Shown one piece after another: positions 16,475 through 26,223 of a DNA stretch of 64,000 bases. Made by a program: the position numbers and the translations under genes. Where the stretch lies: contig JAQXLY010000058.1 in the NCBI GenBank assembly GCA_029012365.1, positions 1 to 64,000 on the forward strand, in the 5' to 3' direction. The stretch is from Lachnospiraceae bacterium. Its GTDB lineage: Bacteria; Bacillota; Clostridia; Lachnospirales; Lachnospiraceae. Positions within the stretch are counted from its first letter, which is position 1, and each line of letters begins with the position of its first letter. Below the pieces are notes generated by a model, which was not told the origin of the DNA, did not search any database, and saw nothing but the letters and a program-made list of their open reading frames with translations.

Positions 16475-17939
16475 GCCAATGTTGAATGCTTATCCGGACA
16501 GTATGGGCGGAAGGTTATCGGATATTGTCTCTCTTCTTGGCAGAGATGAGCTGAAAGAGGCATTTGGTTCCTTTTACATTTTGCCAAGCATCTATCATTC
16601 GGATTTGGACAGAGGCTTTTCCGTAATCGATTATGATATCAACGAGGAACTTGCCGGCCGGCAGGATTTGGAAGAGCTAAAGAAGCTTGGAATTGATTTA
16701 AAACTTGATTTTATACTGAATCATGCATCGACCGGGTCACCTCAGTTTCGGGACCTTGTGAAAAGGGGAGAGCAGTCGGAGTATAAGGATTTCTTTATTA
16801 ACTGGAATGATTTCTGGCAGGGGTGCGGCTCTATGACGGAAGAAGGATATATACAGCCGGACCGGAAGTATCTGGAAAATATGTTCTTTCGAAAACCGGG
16901 TCTTCCGATTCTTATGGTAAGATTTCCTGATGGGAAAAAGGTTCCCTATTGGAATACGTTCTATCAGGAGGAACATTATCCGCTGTATCTCGGCCAAATG
17001 GATTTAAATATCAGATCTCCGAAGGTATGGGATTTTTACAAAGAAACCTTGAAAAAAATTGCATCCTACGGGGCGGATATTGTAAGATTAGATGCATTTG
17101 CATATGCACCCAAGGAACCGGGAGCAAAAAATTTCTTAAATGAGCCGGGAACATGGGAATTGTTAGGCCGGATTCAGGAGCTTGCAAGTCCGCATAAGCT
17201 TACCCTGCTGCCGGAGATTCATGCAACATATGAGGAACAAATCTATAAAAAACTGTCAGACAAAGGATATGTGACATATGATTTCTTTCTGCCGGGACTT
17301 GTTATCGATGCGATTGAGAATAAGAGAAGTACCTATCTTGCAGCATGGGCAAGAGAACTCGTTGAAAATGATATAAAAGTCGTGAATATGCTTGGCTGTC
17401 ACGATGGAATACCGCTTCTGGATCTAAAAGGCATTTTGCCGGAAACGGAGATTCAAAATCTGATAGAATTAATTGTTGAGCGTGGAGGTCTTGTTAAAAA
17501 TCTTCATGGGCAGAAAAATATGTACTATCAGGTCAATGCAACCTATTTTAGTGCACTTGGAGAGTCGGAACAAAAGCTGTTGATGGCGAGGGCAATTCAG
17601 CTCTTTATGCCGGGAAAGCCTCAGATATGGTATTTAGACCTGTTTGCAGGAAAAAACGACCATGAAGCCGTAAAAAGAGCGGGGGCATCCGGACACAAGG
17701 AAATTAACAGGACAAATCTTACAGCAGCAGAAGTGAATGAGGCACTTAAGAAAGAAGTAGTTCAAAAGCAAATAGAGCTGATACGCTTTCGAAACACATG
17801 CAGAGCATTTGAAGAAGGAGCAAAAGTCAGTGTAGAAGAGGAAGCCGGTATTCTCCGGATTACCTGGAAGAAAGATACTTTTTGTGCTGAGTTGATGGTG
17901 GATTTCCTTAATGAGAGATATGAAATAAGGGAAATTTAA
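16464..17939 (+). CDS. gtfA: GH13_18 sucrose / sucrose 6-phosphate phosphorylase
   Basis: 491 residues of a GH13 alpha-glucan-type barrel in the sucrose phosphorylase subfamily. The nucleophile is Asp210 (VRLDAFAYAPKEPG), the acid/base Glu251 (LLPEIHATYEE) and the third carboxylate Asp314 (LGCHDGIPLLD). It splits sucrose or its phosphate with inorganic phosphate to glucose 1-phosphate plus fructose or fructose 6-phosphate. Directly after a sucrose kinase, sucrose 6-phosphate is the more likely substrate (as reported for the R. gnavus enzyme). ATG 16464 is chosen because GGATGGTGG precedes it; ATG 16452 is an in-frame alternative. Confidence 0.88.
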   Translation: MNNKPMLNAYPDSMGGRLSDIVSLLGRDELKEAFGSFYILPSIYHSDLDRGFSVIDYDINEELAGRQDLEELKKLGIDLKLDFILNHASTGSPQFRDLVKRGEQSEYKDFFINWNDFWQGCGSMTEEGYIQPDRKYLENMFFRKPGLPILMVRFPDGKKVPYWNTFYQEEHYPLYLGQMDLNIRSPKVWDFYKETLKKIASYGADIVRLDAFAYAPKEPGAKNFLNEPGTWELLGRIQELASPHKLTLLPEIHATYEEQIYKKLSDKGYVTYDFFLPGLVIDAIENKRSTYLAAWARELVENDIKVVNMLGCHDGIPLLDLKGILPETEIQNLIELIVERGGLVKNLHGQKNMYYQVNATYFSALGESEQKLLMARAIQLFMPGKPQIWYLDLFAGKNDHEAVKRAGASGHKEINRTNLTAAEVNEALKKEVVQKQIELIRFRNTCRAFEEGAKVSVEEEAGILRITWKKDTFCAELMVDFLNERYEIREI

Positions 17940-17983
17940 ATAACGAAATGATCGTGGAGCAACAAAGGGGGCACAACAGATTT

Positions 17984-19270
17984 ATGAAGAAAACAAGTGT
18001 TCTAAAAGAAGAATTGAAAAACGGCATTTTTAATGATTTGTTGTTGGATATTTATGCGGATGAAGGCAAAATAGCATCTCAGACAGCGCGTTATTTGAAA
18101 GCAATTGAGATATTTGAAAGTCTGTATGGTGAGAGCGATGTTACTGTTTTCAGCGCTCCGGGAAGAAGCGAGGTTGGTGGTAATCATACAGATCATCAGC
18201 ATGGAGAGATACTTGCAGCATCAATCAATCTTGATGCTATTGCAATTGCTAAAAAAACGGAGGATGGCCTGGTCAGGGTTGTGTCCGGTCACTATGATGA
18301 AATCGTAATTGATTCAGGGGATATTTCTCTGCAGGAAGAGGAAAAAGGTTCCACTGTTGCACTAATCAAAGGAGTACTTGCAGGTGCGAGGAACAGGGGG
18401 TATTGTATCGGAGGATTTCAGGCATATGTTACAAGTGATGTATTAGTCGGTGCCGGTTTATCCTCTTCGGCAGCATTTGAAACCGTAATAGGAACCATTG
18501 TTTCTCATTTATATAATGAGGGAAGCATAGATGCCGTTACAAATGCGATGATCGGTCAGTATGCAGAAAATGTATATTTTGGTAAGCCGTGCGGATTAAT
18601 GGATCAAATGGCGTGTTCGGTAGGAAGTCTTGTTCATGTTGATTTTGCGAATCCGGAAAATCCTGCAGTAGAAAAGGTTGATTTTGATTTAAACGAGTAC
18701 GGATACAGTTTATGTATCACAGATACCAAGGGTTCGCACGCTGATTTGACCTCCGATTATGCAGCTGTGCCGGAGGAGATGAAGCGTGTTGCAAAATATT
18801 TCGGAAAGGAAGTACTTTTTGGTGTTTCTCTGAGCGAGATTGTGGAAAATATTTCTGAAATCAGGCAGCAGTGCGGAGACCGCGCAGTACTTCGTGCAAT
18901 TCATTTCATAAATGAAAATGTGCGGGTAAGGCAAGAAGTTGAGGCCATCAAATCAAAACGGATTGATGATTTCTTCCGGCTTGTGCAGGCATCGGGGGAT
19001 TCTTCTTTTAAATATCTTCAGAATGTGTTTACCACCAATGATGTACAGCATCAGAATGTTTCTCTTGCATTGGCGATGAGTGAGACTGTATTGAAGGATG
19101 GCGCAGGCGTATGTCGCGTACATGGTGGCGGATTTGCGGGTACAATTCAGGCATTTGTGAAAAATGAATTTGTATCAGAGTACTTGATGCAGATGAATAA
19201 AATCTTCGGACCTGGTGCCTGCAGTGTGTTGAAAATACGTAAATATGGTGGAATTAAGGTCATGGGATAA
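17984..19270 (+). CDS. galK: Galactokinase
   Basis: 428 residues of the GHMP kinase family. The galactokinase signature is GRSEVGGNHTDHQHG (usual EIGEHTD with G for E, common in this branch). The phosphate loop is VGAGLSSSAAFE and the catalytic base region CGLMDQMA. It phosphorylates the galactose released by AgaSK, the first Leloir step. Start at 17984 (MKKTSVLKEELKNG) follows AAAGGGGG at 12 bases; ATG 17948 lacks a ribosome site. Fifth enzyme-level partner in the operon, followed 43 bases later by galE. Confidence 0.92.
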   Translation: MKKTSVLKEELKNGIFNDLLLDIYADEGKIASQTARYLKAIEIFESLYGESDVTVFSAPGRSEVGGNHTDHQHGEILAASINLDAIAIAKKTEDGLVRVVSGHYDEIVIDSGDISLQEEEKGSTVALIKGVLAGARNRGYCIGGFQAYVTSDVLVGAGLSSSAAFETVIGTIVSHLYNEGSIDAVTNAMIGQYAENVYFGKPCGLMDQMACSVGSLVHVDFANPENPAVEKVDFDLNEYGYSLCITDTKGSHADLTSDYAAVPEEMKRVAKYFGKEVLFGVSLSEIVENISEIRQQCGDRAVLRAIHFINENVRVRQEVEAIKSKRIDDFFRLVQASGDSSFKYLQNVFTTNDVQHQNVSLALAMSETVLKDGAGVCRVHGGGFAGTIQAFVKNEFVSEYLMQMNKIFGPGACSVLKIRKYGGIKVMG

Positions 19271-19313
19271 GGAATTCCCGGGCATTGGAATCCATACAGA
19301 GGAGGAATTTATT

Positions 19314-20309
19314 ATGCGAATTTTAGTTTTAGGAGGAGCGGGATATATCGGTTCCCATACGGTATATGAGTTGATTGAAGCGGGTGAAGACGTTGTCATT
19401 GTCGATAATTTATTGACGGGATTTCGTGAGGCAATCCATCCCCAGGCTACGTTTTATGAAGGAGATATTCGTGATCGCACTTTTATGGATTGCGTGTTTG
19501 AAAAAGAAAAGATTGATGGTGTGATTCATTTTGCAGCCAGCTCTCAGGTTGGAGAAAGTATGAAGGATCCGTTGAAATATTACAGCAACAATCTTTGCGG
19601 AACCGAAACATTGCTTGAGAGCATGGTGGCACATGGTATCGATAAGATTGTATTTTCTTCTACAGCAGCAACGTATGGTGAGCCTGAGAACATTCCGATT
19701 AAGGAGAATGATCGTACGCTTCCTACCAATTGTTACGGTGAGACAAAGCTTTCCATGGAAAAAATGTTTAAATGGACAGCCAATGCACACAATCTGCGAT
19801 ATGTATCTCTCCGTTATTTTAATGCATGCGGAGCACATCCAAACGGAAAAATCGGAGAGGCACACAGCCCGGAAACACATTTAATTCCGCTGATTCTGCA
19901 GGTGCCAAACGGACAAAGAGAGTATATTTCCGTATTTGGTAATGATTATGATACGAAGGACGGTACCTGTGTGAGAGATTACATTCATGTAAATGATCTG
20001 GCCCAGGCACATATATTGGCAATGAAGTATCTTATGAATGGCGGGGAAAGTGATATTTTCAATCTTGGTAACGGAGTTGGATTTACCGTGAAGGAGGTTA
20101 TTGAAACAGCCAGGGAAGTAACGGGACATCCGATTCCGGCAAAGGAAGAAATGAGAAGATCCGGTGATCCGTCTACGTTGATTGCATCAAGTGAGAAGGC
20201 AAAAACTGTTTTAGGATGGAACCCTCAATATGCAGATTTAAGAGTAATTATTGATACAGCATGGAGATGGCATCAATCTCACCCGAACGGATACAAGATT
20301 GAGGGATAG
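19314..20309 (+). CDS. galE: UDP-glucose 4-epimerase
   Basis: 331 residues, short-chain dehydrogenase fold: NAD-binding GGAGYIGSHT at the N-terminus, catalytic Ser/Tyr/Lys in SSTAATYGEP and YGETKLSMEK, and the sugar-binding RYFNACGA. It interconverts UDP-galactose and UDP-glucose. CAGAGGAGG precedes the ATG at 19314 closely; a longer upstream frame is not needed. Lies between galK and galT. Confidence 0.95.
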   Translation: MRILVLGGAGYIGSHTVYELIEAGEDVVIVDNLLTGFREAIHPQATFYEGDIRDRTFMDCVFEKEKIDGVIHFAASSQVGESMKDPLKYYSNNLCGTETLLESMVAHGIDKIVFSSTAATYGEPENIPIKENDRTLPTNCYGETKLSMEKMFKWTANAHNLRYVSLRYFNACGAHPNGKIGEAHSPETHLIPLILQVPNGQREYISVFGNDYDTKDGTCVRDYIHVNDLAQAHILAMKYLMNGGESDIFNLGNGVGFTVKEVIETAREVTGHPIPAKEEMRRSGDPSTLIASSEKAKTVLGWNPQYADLRVIIDTAWRWHQSHPNGYKIEG

Positions 20310-20320
20310 CAGGAGGCTCT

Positions 20321-21847
20321 ATGATTACAAAGTATATTAGTGAGCTTGTCTCATACGGAAGAGAGAATGGTCTGATAGAGTCGTGCGATGAGATCTATGT
20401 GACCAATCGTCTGTTAGAGCTGTTTGGAGTGGCGGAGTATCGTAAAACGGAGAGTGGTTTCCCGTTGCGGCCGGTTCATGAGATTCTTGAGGACATGATG
20501 GCATATGCCCTGGCACATGGCATTATAAAAGAGGATACCGTTACGATAAAGGATTTGTTTGATACAAAGATTATGGGGTGTATCACTCCTGCACCAAGCG
20601 TCGTCAGACAGAGATTTCAAGAGAAATATGAACTTTCCCCGAAAAAAGCGACGGATTTCTATTACAAATTTAGCATTGCCACAAATTATATCAGAAAAGA
20701 CAGAATTGCCAAGGATGAGAAATGGGTAACGGATACAGAGTATGGGCCGATTGACATTACCATTAATCTCTCCAAACCCGAAAAGGATCCGAGGGATATT
20801 GCAAAAGCGGGGCAGGCAAAAAAATCGGGGTATCCGTCATGCCTTCTCTGTAAGGAAAATGAAGGATATGCCGGACATTTTTCACACCCTGCAAGACAGA
20901 ATCATAGAATAGTGCCTGTTACACTGGCAGGGCAGGAATATTTTATACAGTATTCACCTTATGTATATTACAAAGAGCACTGTATTATTTTTAATTCGGA
21001 ACATACACCAATGAAAATCAATCGTGCCGTATTTGAGAAAATCTTAGATTTTGTAAGGCAATTTCCTCATTATATGGTTGGTTCGAATGCGGATCTTCCG
21101 ATTGTAGGCGGGTCTATTCTGAGCCATGATCATTTCCAGGGCGGTAATTATACCTTTGCAATGGCAAAGGCGGAATATGAGAGTACATTTTCATTGCCCG
21201 GTTTTGAAGACGTTACAGCCGGAATTATTAAATGGCCAATGTCGGTCATTCGTTTGCAGGGGGAACATGCAGATTCCATCGTAGAGGCAGCGGATTATAT
21301 TCTTGCATGCTGGAGAAACTATACGGACGAGGATGCCTTTATCTTTTGCGAAACCGATGGAATTCCACATAACACGATTACTCCGATTGCGCGTATGCGC
21401 GGGGATAGGTACGAACTTGATCTGGTACTTCGCAATAACATTACCACAGAAGATGCGCCGTGGGGAGTTTACCATCCGTCGGTTGATTTACACCATATCA
21501 AGAAGGAAAATATCGGACTGATAGAGGTTATGGGATTAGCGGTTCTTCCGGCCAGACTGAAGAAGGAAATGAGCGATTTGGCAGATGTCATATTGCAAGG
21601 AAAAGATATACGTGCCGACGAGATCCTTGCCAAGCATGCCGACTGGGTTGATGAATGGATTTCTGAGTATGAAATAACTGAGGACAACATCATGGATATT
21701 ATTCATGATGAGATTAGTAAAGTGTTTGTCAGGGTGTTGGAATGTGCAGGCGTGTACAAGCGAACGGCAGAGGGAAAGGATGCGTTTATGAGATTTATTA
21801 AATTCTTGTGCGATCCGCCGGAGGCTTCTAAGGAAGCACTGAATTAA
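20321..21847 (+). CDS. galT: Galactose-1-phosphate uridylyltransferase, class II
   Basis: 508 residues. The class II (Firmicutes) form, recognised by YPSCLLCKENEGYAGHF and the active-site HDHFQGG. It moves UMP from UDP-glucose to galactose 1-phosphate, completing galactose entry into glucose 1-phosphate. AGCAGGAGG precedes the ATG. Last gene of the operon; its stop codon lies inside the loop of a perfect hairpin (21832-21858). Confidence 0.95.
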   Translation: MITKYISELVSYGRENGLIESCDEIYVTNRLLELFGVAEYRKTESGFPLRPVHEILEDMMAYALAHGIIKEDTVTIKDLFDTKIMGCITPAPSVVRQRFQEKYELSPKKATDFYYKFSIATNYIRKDRIAKDEKWVTDTEYGPIDITINLSKPEKDPRDIAKAGQAKKSGYPSCLLCKENEGYAGHFSHPARQNHRIVPVTLAGQEYFIQYSPYVYYKEHCIIFNSEHTPMKINRAVFEKILDFVRQFPHYMVGSNADLPIVGGSILSHDHFQGGNYTFAMAKAEYESTFSLPGFEDVTAGIIKWPMSVIRLQGEHADSIVEAADYILACWRNYTDEDAFIFCETDGIPHNTITPIARMRGDRYELDLVLRNNITTEDAPWGVYHPSVDLHHIKKENIGLIEVMGLAVLPARLKKEMSDLADVILQGKDIRADEILAKHADWVDEWISEYEITEDNIMDIIHDEISKVFVRVLECAGVYKRTAEGKDAFMRFIKFLCDPPEASKEALN

Positions 21848-21858
21848 TCAGTGCTTCC
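21832..21858 (+). terminator. Hairpin at the end of galT
   Basis: GGAAGCACTGA pairs perfectly with TCAGTGCTTCC (11 bp, 5-base loop that includes the galT stop). No T run follows, so termination would be weak or it may mainly protect the 3' end. Nearly the same hairpin occurs after ftsH (52606-52630) and a decayed version at 61628-61652. Confidence 0.6.
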
Positions 21859-21931
21859 CTAGAACATTGTGAAAGAGCAATAAGTAAAATTTTGCATAAA
21901 GGCAAGGAAACAAAATAAGAAAAATTCCCTC

Positions 21932-21961
21932 TTGACTCTCCCCTTAAGGGGAGCATATAAA
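21932..21961 (+). promoter_or_regulatory. MerR-type promoter of the ABC exporter operon
   Basis: TTGACT, an 18-base spacer containing the perfect 16-bp palindrome CTCCCCTTAAGGGGAG (21938-21953), then TATAAA (21956-21961). A dyad between -35 and -10 with a long spacer is the hallmark of MerR-regulated promoters, where the regulator untwists the DNA. The regulator is encoded at the end of the same operon (23464), so autoregulation is expected. Confidence 0.8.
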
Positions 21962-21994
21962 ATCCTTCTTGAGTAAAAACAAGGAGGATTTTTT

Positions 21995-22720
21995 ATGTGC
22001 GAGGAATGTATTAAGGCGCAGGGTCTGACAAAAGCATTTCACGGGAGAACCGTGGTTCATGATTTGTCCTTTTCGGTAAAAAAGGGCGAAGTGTTCGGGC
22101 TTTTGGGACATAACGGTGCGGGAAAGAGCACAACGATTGAGATGCTTCTGGGACTGAAGCAGCCGGATAGCGGAGAAGGCACGATTCTGGGACTAAGCGG
22201 AGCAGGGAACAGAAGGAAGCTGTTTGAAAAGGTAGGTGTGCAGCTTCAGTCTTCCGCGTATCAGGCTGCAATCCGTGTGGATGAGGTATGTGAGGAGTAT
22301 GCATCCCTTTATAAAACGCCGGCGGACTACAAGGAACTGTTAGGCAGGTTCGGCTTGTACGATTTGCGTAAAAGTCCCGTAATGAAGCTTTCCGGCGGAG
22401 AACGTCAGAAGCTGTCGGTGGTACTTTCTTTAATCGGGAATCCGGAGGTTATTTTCCTGGACGAGCTGACCACAGGGCTGGATGTGGCAGCCAGAAGAGA
22501 GGTGTGGCGCACACTGAAGCAGCTCAAGGAAAACGGAATGACTATTTTTCTTACCACACATTATATGGAAGAGGCAGAGAAGCTCTGCGACAGGATTTGT
22601 CTTATTAAGAACGGATGTAAGGTTACGGAGGGAAGCGTGTCCGAAGTGGTAGAGGCATCTCCTTATCAAAATCTGGAGGATGCATATCTTTGGTACATGG
22701 GTGAGGAGGTAGAAGCATGA
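21995..22720 (+). CDS. ABC exporter ATP-binding protein (ABC-2 / CcmA type)
   Basis: 241 residues: Walker A GHNGAGKST, signature LSGGERQK, Walker B VIFLDELTTGLD (T where P is usual) and switch His in LTTHYMEEAE. Works with the next-door permease, whose gene it overlaps by 4 bases. Such MerR-linked pairs usually export drugs or dyes. Ribosome site AAGGAGG. First gene behind the MerR-type promoter. Confidence 0.88.
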   Translation: MCEECIKAQGLTKAFHGRTVVHDLSFSVKKGEVFGLLGHNGAGKSTTIEMLLGLKQPDSGEGTILGLSGAGNRRKLFEKVGVQLQSSAYQAAIRVDEVCEEYASLYKTPADYKELLGRFGLYDLRKSPVMKLSGGERQKLSVVLSLIGNPEVIFLDELTTGLDVAARREVWRTLKQLKENGMTIFLTTHYMEEAEKLCDRICLIKNGCKVTEGSVSEVVEASPYQNLEDAYLWYMGEEVEA

Positions 22721-23457
22721 AACGTTTTTTAAGATTATATAAGATTGAACAGAAGCTCTTTTTTAGGAGCGGTGATGTATTTGTCTTTAATCTATGCATG
22801 CCGGTGGTAGTGCTTTTGATAATCGGTTTTATTGCCGGTGGAAAGGCGGCAGGAGACAGCGGAATGAACTATTTACAGAGTGCCTTTGCATCGCTTACTT
22901 CGGTAGGTATCTGCTGCAGTGCGTTTATGAGCATTCCGATTGTACTGGTAGATTACAGAGATAAAAAGATTTTGAAACATTTCTATTGCAGTCCATGCAG
23001 TCCTGCGCGTATAATGTTAGCAGATGTAATATGCAGTGCGGTAATGGCGATGCTTTCGGCCGTTCTTGTCGGCGCGGTTGCCTTTCTTGTATTAGGATAC
23101 CGGATGGAAGGGAGCCTGCCTGCATTTATCGGGGCATGGTTTCTGACAATGATTTCCATGTTCTCCATCGGCTTATTGGTAGCAAGTCTTTGTAAAACAA
23201 CGCGGAGTATGAGTGTGGCCACGACGATTCTTTACTTCCCGATGCTGTTCTTTTCGGGAGCGACGATTCCATACGAGCTTTTTCCGAAAGGGGTACAGCT
23301 CGTGGCAGATATGATGCCGCTCGGAATGGGAATCCGGTTAATGAAGGCAGCCGGAATGGGAACGGCAGTAGAGTCGGTGCTGTTACAGATTATCATACTA
23401 ATATTGATTGCGGTTGTGTGCAGCCTTGTGGCCGTAAAAACCTTTCGATGGGAGTGA
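22717..23457 (+). CDS. ABC-2 type exporter permease
   Basis: 246 residues with six predicted helices and the late motif YFPMLFFSGATIPYELFPKGVQ typical of ABC-2 permeases. Forms a half-transporter pair with the ATPase encoded immediately upstream (ATGA overlap). Substrate unknown. Confidence 0.85.
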   Translation: MKRFLRLYKIEQKLFFRSGDVFVFNLCMPVVVLLIIGFIAGGKAAGDSGMNYLQSAFASLTSVGICCSAFMSIPIVLVDYRDKKILKHFYCSPCSPARIMLADVICSAVMAMLSAVLVGAVAFLVLGYRMEGSLPAFIGAWFLTMISMFSIGLLVASLCKTTRSMSVATTILYFPMLFFSGATIPYELFPKGVQLVADMMPLGMGIRLMKAAGMGTAVESVLLQIIILILIAVVCSLVAVKTFRWE

Positions 23458-23463
23458 CGAATT

Positions 23464-24315
23464 ATGAGAATGTATGAGAAACATGAATGTAAAGTAAAGA
23501 GTGAGAGTCAGCTTTACAAAATCGGAATGTTCGCTGCAATGAATCATATTACGGTAAAAACATTGCGGTTTTATGAGGAGCAGGGTCTGCTTGCTCCTGC
23601 CTATGTGGATAATGAAAACGGTTACCGGTATTATACAATGAATCAAATGGTGGTGATTCACAAAATAACTGCGTTAAAGCAGGCGGGATTTACGTTAGAG
23701 GAAATTAAGCATCTGAACGGAACTGTGGATGAGAAGAATTTTCTTGCAAAGAAAAAGGCGGCTCTGATGGCACAGATTGCAGAGCTGACAAGACAGATTG
23801 CTGTTATTGACGGCTATTCTGCGGACACGGAAAATACGCTTGATACACCGGTACTGCTAAAAAAAATACCGGCGGTACTGACTGCAGTCATGAAAAGAAG
23901 AATCCATTCCTATGATGAGCTGTTTACCGTGATGCCGGAGATGGGGGCGGAGATGGAGCGTATCGGGTGTGAATGTGCATTGCCGGAGTATTGCTTTACA
24001 AACTATCCGGAGGCCGGATATCAGGAGGAGGATATTCTGATAGAAGCCTGTGAAGCCGTAACGGAACAGAGAGAGGGTTCTGCTAAGGTCTATTTTAAGG
24101 AGTTCCCGGAGGTGGAGGCAGCCTGTATCTACCATAAAGGTTCTTACGATAATTTCCCTAAGACCTATGCAGTTTTGCTGCGCTATATTGAGGAAAACGG
24201 ATATACCATCTCAGGGTGCATCAGAGAAAGCTATATTGACGGAGCATGGAACAAGGACAGTGAGGCTGAGTGGCTTTCGGAGATACAGATACCGGTGACG
24301 CGTGAGCCGTTATGA
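23464..24315 (+). CDS. MerR-family regulator with GyrI-like effector domain
   Basis: 283 residues. The winged helix is YKIGMFAAMNHITVKTLRFYEEQGLL...GYRYY, followed by a dimerising coiled coil (about 75-120) and a C-terminal GyrI-like ligand domain containing FPEVEAACIYHKGSY. This is the BmrR/TipA type that senses drug-like compounds. Placed 6 bases after the permease and under the MerR-type promoter at 21932, it should activate its own exporter operon. The N-terminus before YKIG is about 17 residues longer than usual. Confidence 0.88.
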   Translation: MRMYEKHECKVKSESQLYKIGMFAAMNHITVKTLRFYEEQGLLAPAYVDNENGYRYYTMNQMVVIHKITALKQAGFTLEEIKHLNGTVDEKNFLAKKKAALMAQIAELTRQIAVIDGYSADTENTLDTPVLLKKIPAVLTAVMKRRIHSYDELFTVMPEMGAEMERIGCECALPEYCFTNYPEAGYQEEDILIEACEAVTEQREGSAKVYFKEFPEVEAACIYHKGSYDNFPKTYAVLLRYIEENGYTISGCIRESYIDGAWNKDSEAEWLSEIQIPVTREPL

Positions 24316-24417
24316 TATTATAGGCATCCGTGTCCGGTGCACAAGTGTACAAGCGGCTTTTTGTTTCTTGGGAAAACAGAGATATATGTCAGAATGAGGA
24401 GAAAGAGGAGGAGCTCT

Positions 24418-24558
24418 ATGATTACCTGCAGGGACATTATGAATTTAAAATTAGACGGGATGGAGCTGCTGGCCGGTGAGGAGGGCATGGACCGTATGGT
24501 GTCATGGACTTATCTGTGTCAGACAAAGCCATACGCAGAACATATGAACCACTGCTGA
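24418..24558 (+). pseudogene. N-terminal remnant of a PucR-type regulator
   Basis: 46 residues, MITCRDIMNLKLDGMELLAG then GMDRMVSWTYLCQTKPYAE, match the start of the PucR N-terminal domain (purine catabolism-type regulators). It breaks off at MNHC and a stop; the sensor and helix-turn-helix parts are gone. AGGAGG ribosome site and start are intact, so a short peptide may still be made. Confidence 0.65.
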
Positions 24559-24596
24559 TGTTGTGTTCCTTAAAAGATTCACGGAGGTGACTTTAT

Positions 24597-26041
24597 ATGA
24601 AGAATCAGAGGATGAGTACGAAGCTTACGATAGTAATTGCAATAGTGACTGTTTTTTGTATTACATTGCTTTATGTTACGGCAGGAAGCAGTATGAACAA
24701 AATGAGCAGAAAATCCGAGATGAATCAGATGGAAGCATCTTTGCATGCGCAGACAAAATTGATTGAAGAGTATGTTTTGCATCAGGAGGATTTATTGATT
24801 GAATTTGGTAAGGCGAATGGAACACACATGTTCTGGCTCACTCCAATCCGAAGGCGGTAGGAATTACGACACGCGAGGGGACAAGACTGAAGGAGCTGCA
24901 GGATGGGATGATACAGACGGAAAAACGATTCTTGGGTTTGTAGGAGGCGGCTCTTTTGCGGAGGAGCTGAATACGAAAAGATGAAAACAAAGTGAGGGGT
25001 GAAGTGGAGTATATCAATGCGGAAGATAAAAAATCAATCGCATGTTATGAATACATCAGGGAACACGGATGGGCAGTAGTGTCTTATGACAGTGAGGAAA
25101 ACATTTATTATACGGCGGATACAAACTTAAAGGTATTAGGCGTGATATGTATTGCCGTTATCGTGTTGATTATTATGATGTGCTGGTTTCTTATTAAGGC
25201 GAACACCAGACCGTTACAATATGTTACCGACTCGATTAACCGGCTAAAAAATCTGAATCTGCAGCAGGACCATAAGCTGGATGTATATATCAATAAAAAG
25301 AGTGAAATCGGACAGATTGCAACGGCGTTAAATTCCTTGTATGATTCTTTCCGCAATATGGTGCAGACACTGGAGCGATGTTCCGTTTCTCTCACGGATT
25401 CCGCAGGAAAAATGACAGCATCCTCCGAAGTTCTCTTAGATTGTGTGGCGGAAAATTCGGAGGCGACGGCACAGTTTGCAAATCATACCGAGTTAATTTC
25501 AAGAACGATTACTCACGTGGATAATAAGGTAGAAGAAATAGCGGACGTTGTATCGAATGTAGAGAATAAAATTCATGAAGGAAAGACACAGAGTGATACG
25601 CTTCTGGTAAAGGTAAGCGATTTGCAGGGAATTGTAGATGCATCATTGGCAAAAACGAAGGAGCAGGTTGCGGATAATCAAAGAGCAATCGAAGGAGCGC
25701 TTGAGAATTTGCAGTCGCTGATGCGTATTGATGAGATGGCGAACCAGATTCTGGAGATTACAAGTCAGACCAATCTGCTTTCTCTCAATGCCGCTATTGA
25801 AGCGGCACATGCAGGGGATGCCGGTAAGGGCTTTGCGGTAGTTGCGGTAGAAACCATTCATACCCAGATTTCGGAGGTTCAGAATGTTCCGGATGAGCAT
25901 GCGGTCAGCAGCGAAGAGGTGATTCGTAAAGCGGAGCAGACAACACAGACGACGGAAGAGATGGCGGTGATTGTAAATAAAAATAAGGAAAATGCGGTAT
26001 CAATTCATGAGATTGTCGCCAGGTTTTCGGAATATAATTAA
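24597..26041 (+). pseudogene. Methyl-accepting chemotaxis receptor, frameshifted
   Basis: Three reading-frame pieces together spell a transmembrane chemoreceptor: first helix and start of the sensor (24597-24860), middle of a Cache-type sensor in other frames (about 24830-25000, for example AVGITTREGTRLKEL), then from about 24992 the second helix, HAMP region and signalling domain with [20 protein letters not shown]. At least two frameshifts separate them. After [10 protein letters not shown] the signalling tip has also lost residues (usual VRKLAE.S part missing). Ribosome site GGAGG is intact. Dead receptor; its ligand was probably a plant sugar or amino acid, but this is a guess. Confidence 0.8.
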
Positions 26042-26051
26042 CTTTGCCTAC

Positions 26052-26084
26052 GGGGCTGTTGCATGAATGAAATGCGACAGCCCC
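26052..26084 (+). terminator. Hairpin after the chemoreceptor pseudogene
   Basis: A 13-bp stem GGGGCTGTTGCAT / ATGCGACAGCCCC (one G-T pair) with a 7-base loop, 10 bases past the receptor stop. Only a weak T-containing tail follows. Probably the old terminator of the receptor gene. Confidence 0.55.
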
Positions 26085-26150
26085 CCTGTGATTTACACAA
26101 AAGAAACGGTTTCAAAAATACGCTCAAATTTTGAATAGATTGAGTTTATG

Positions 26151-26179
26151 TTGCATCTTCTTTTGAATTGTGTTATAAT
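26151..26179 (+). promoter_or_regulatory. Promoter before the mini-receptor gene
   Basis: TTGCAT (26151-26156), 17-base spacer, TATAAT (26174-26179) with an upstream TG making an extended -10. It resembles the promoter at 45674-45703 (TTGCAT...TGTGTTATAAT). Confidence 0.7.
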
Positions 26180-26223
26180 TCATAACGAAAACTGTGAATT
26201 GTACAAAGGAAGAAGCGACGTTT

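Noticed and set aside
10648-21847. A dedicated ATPase for the sugar importer
   Set aside because: None is encoded in the operon; the ATPases at 6629 and 21995 are of exporter types.
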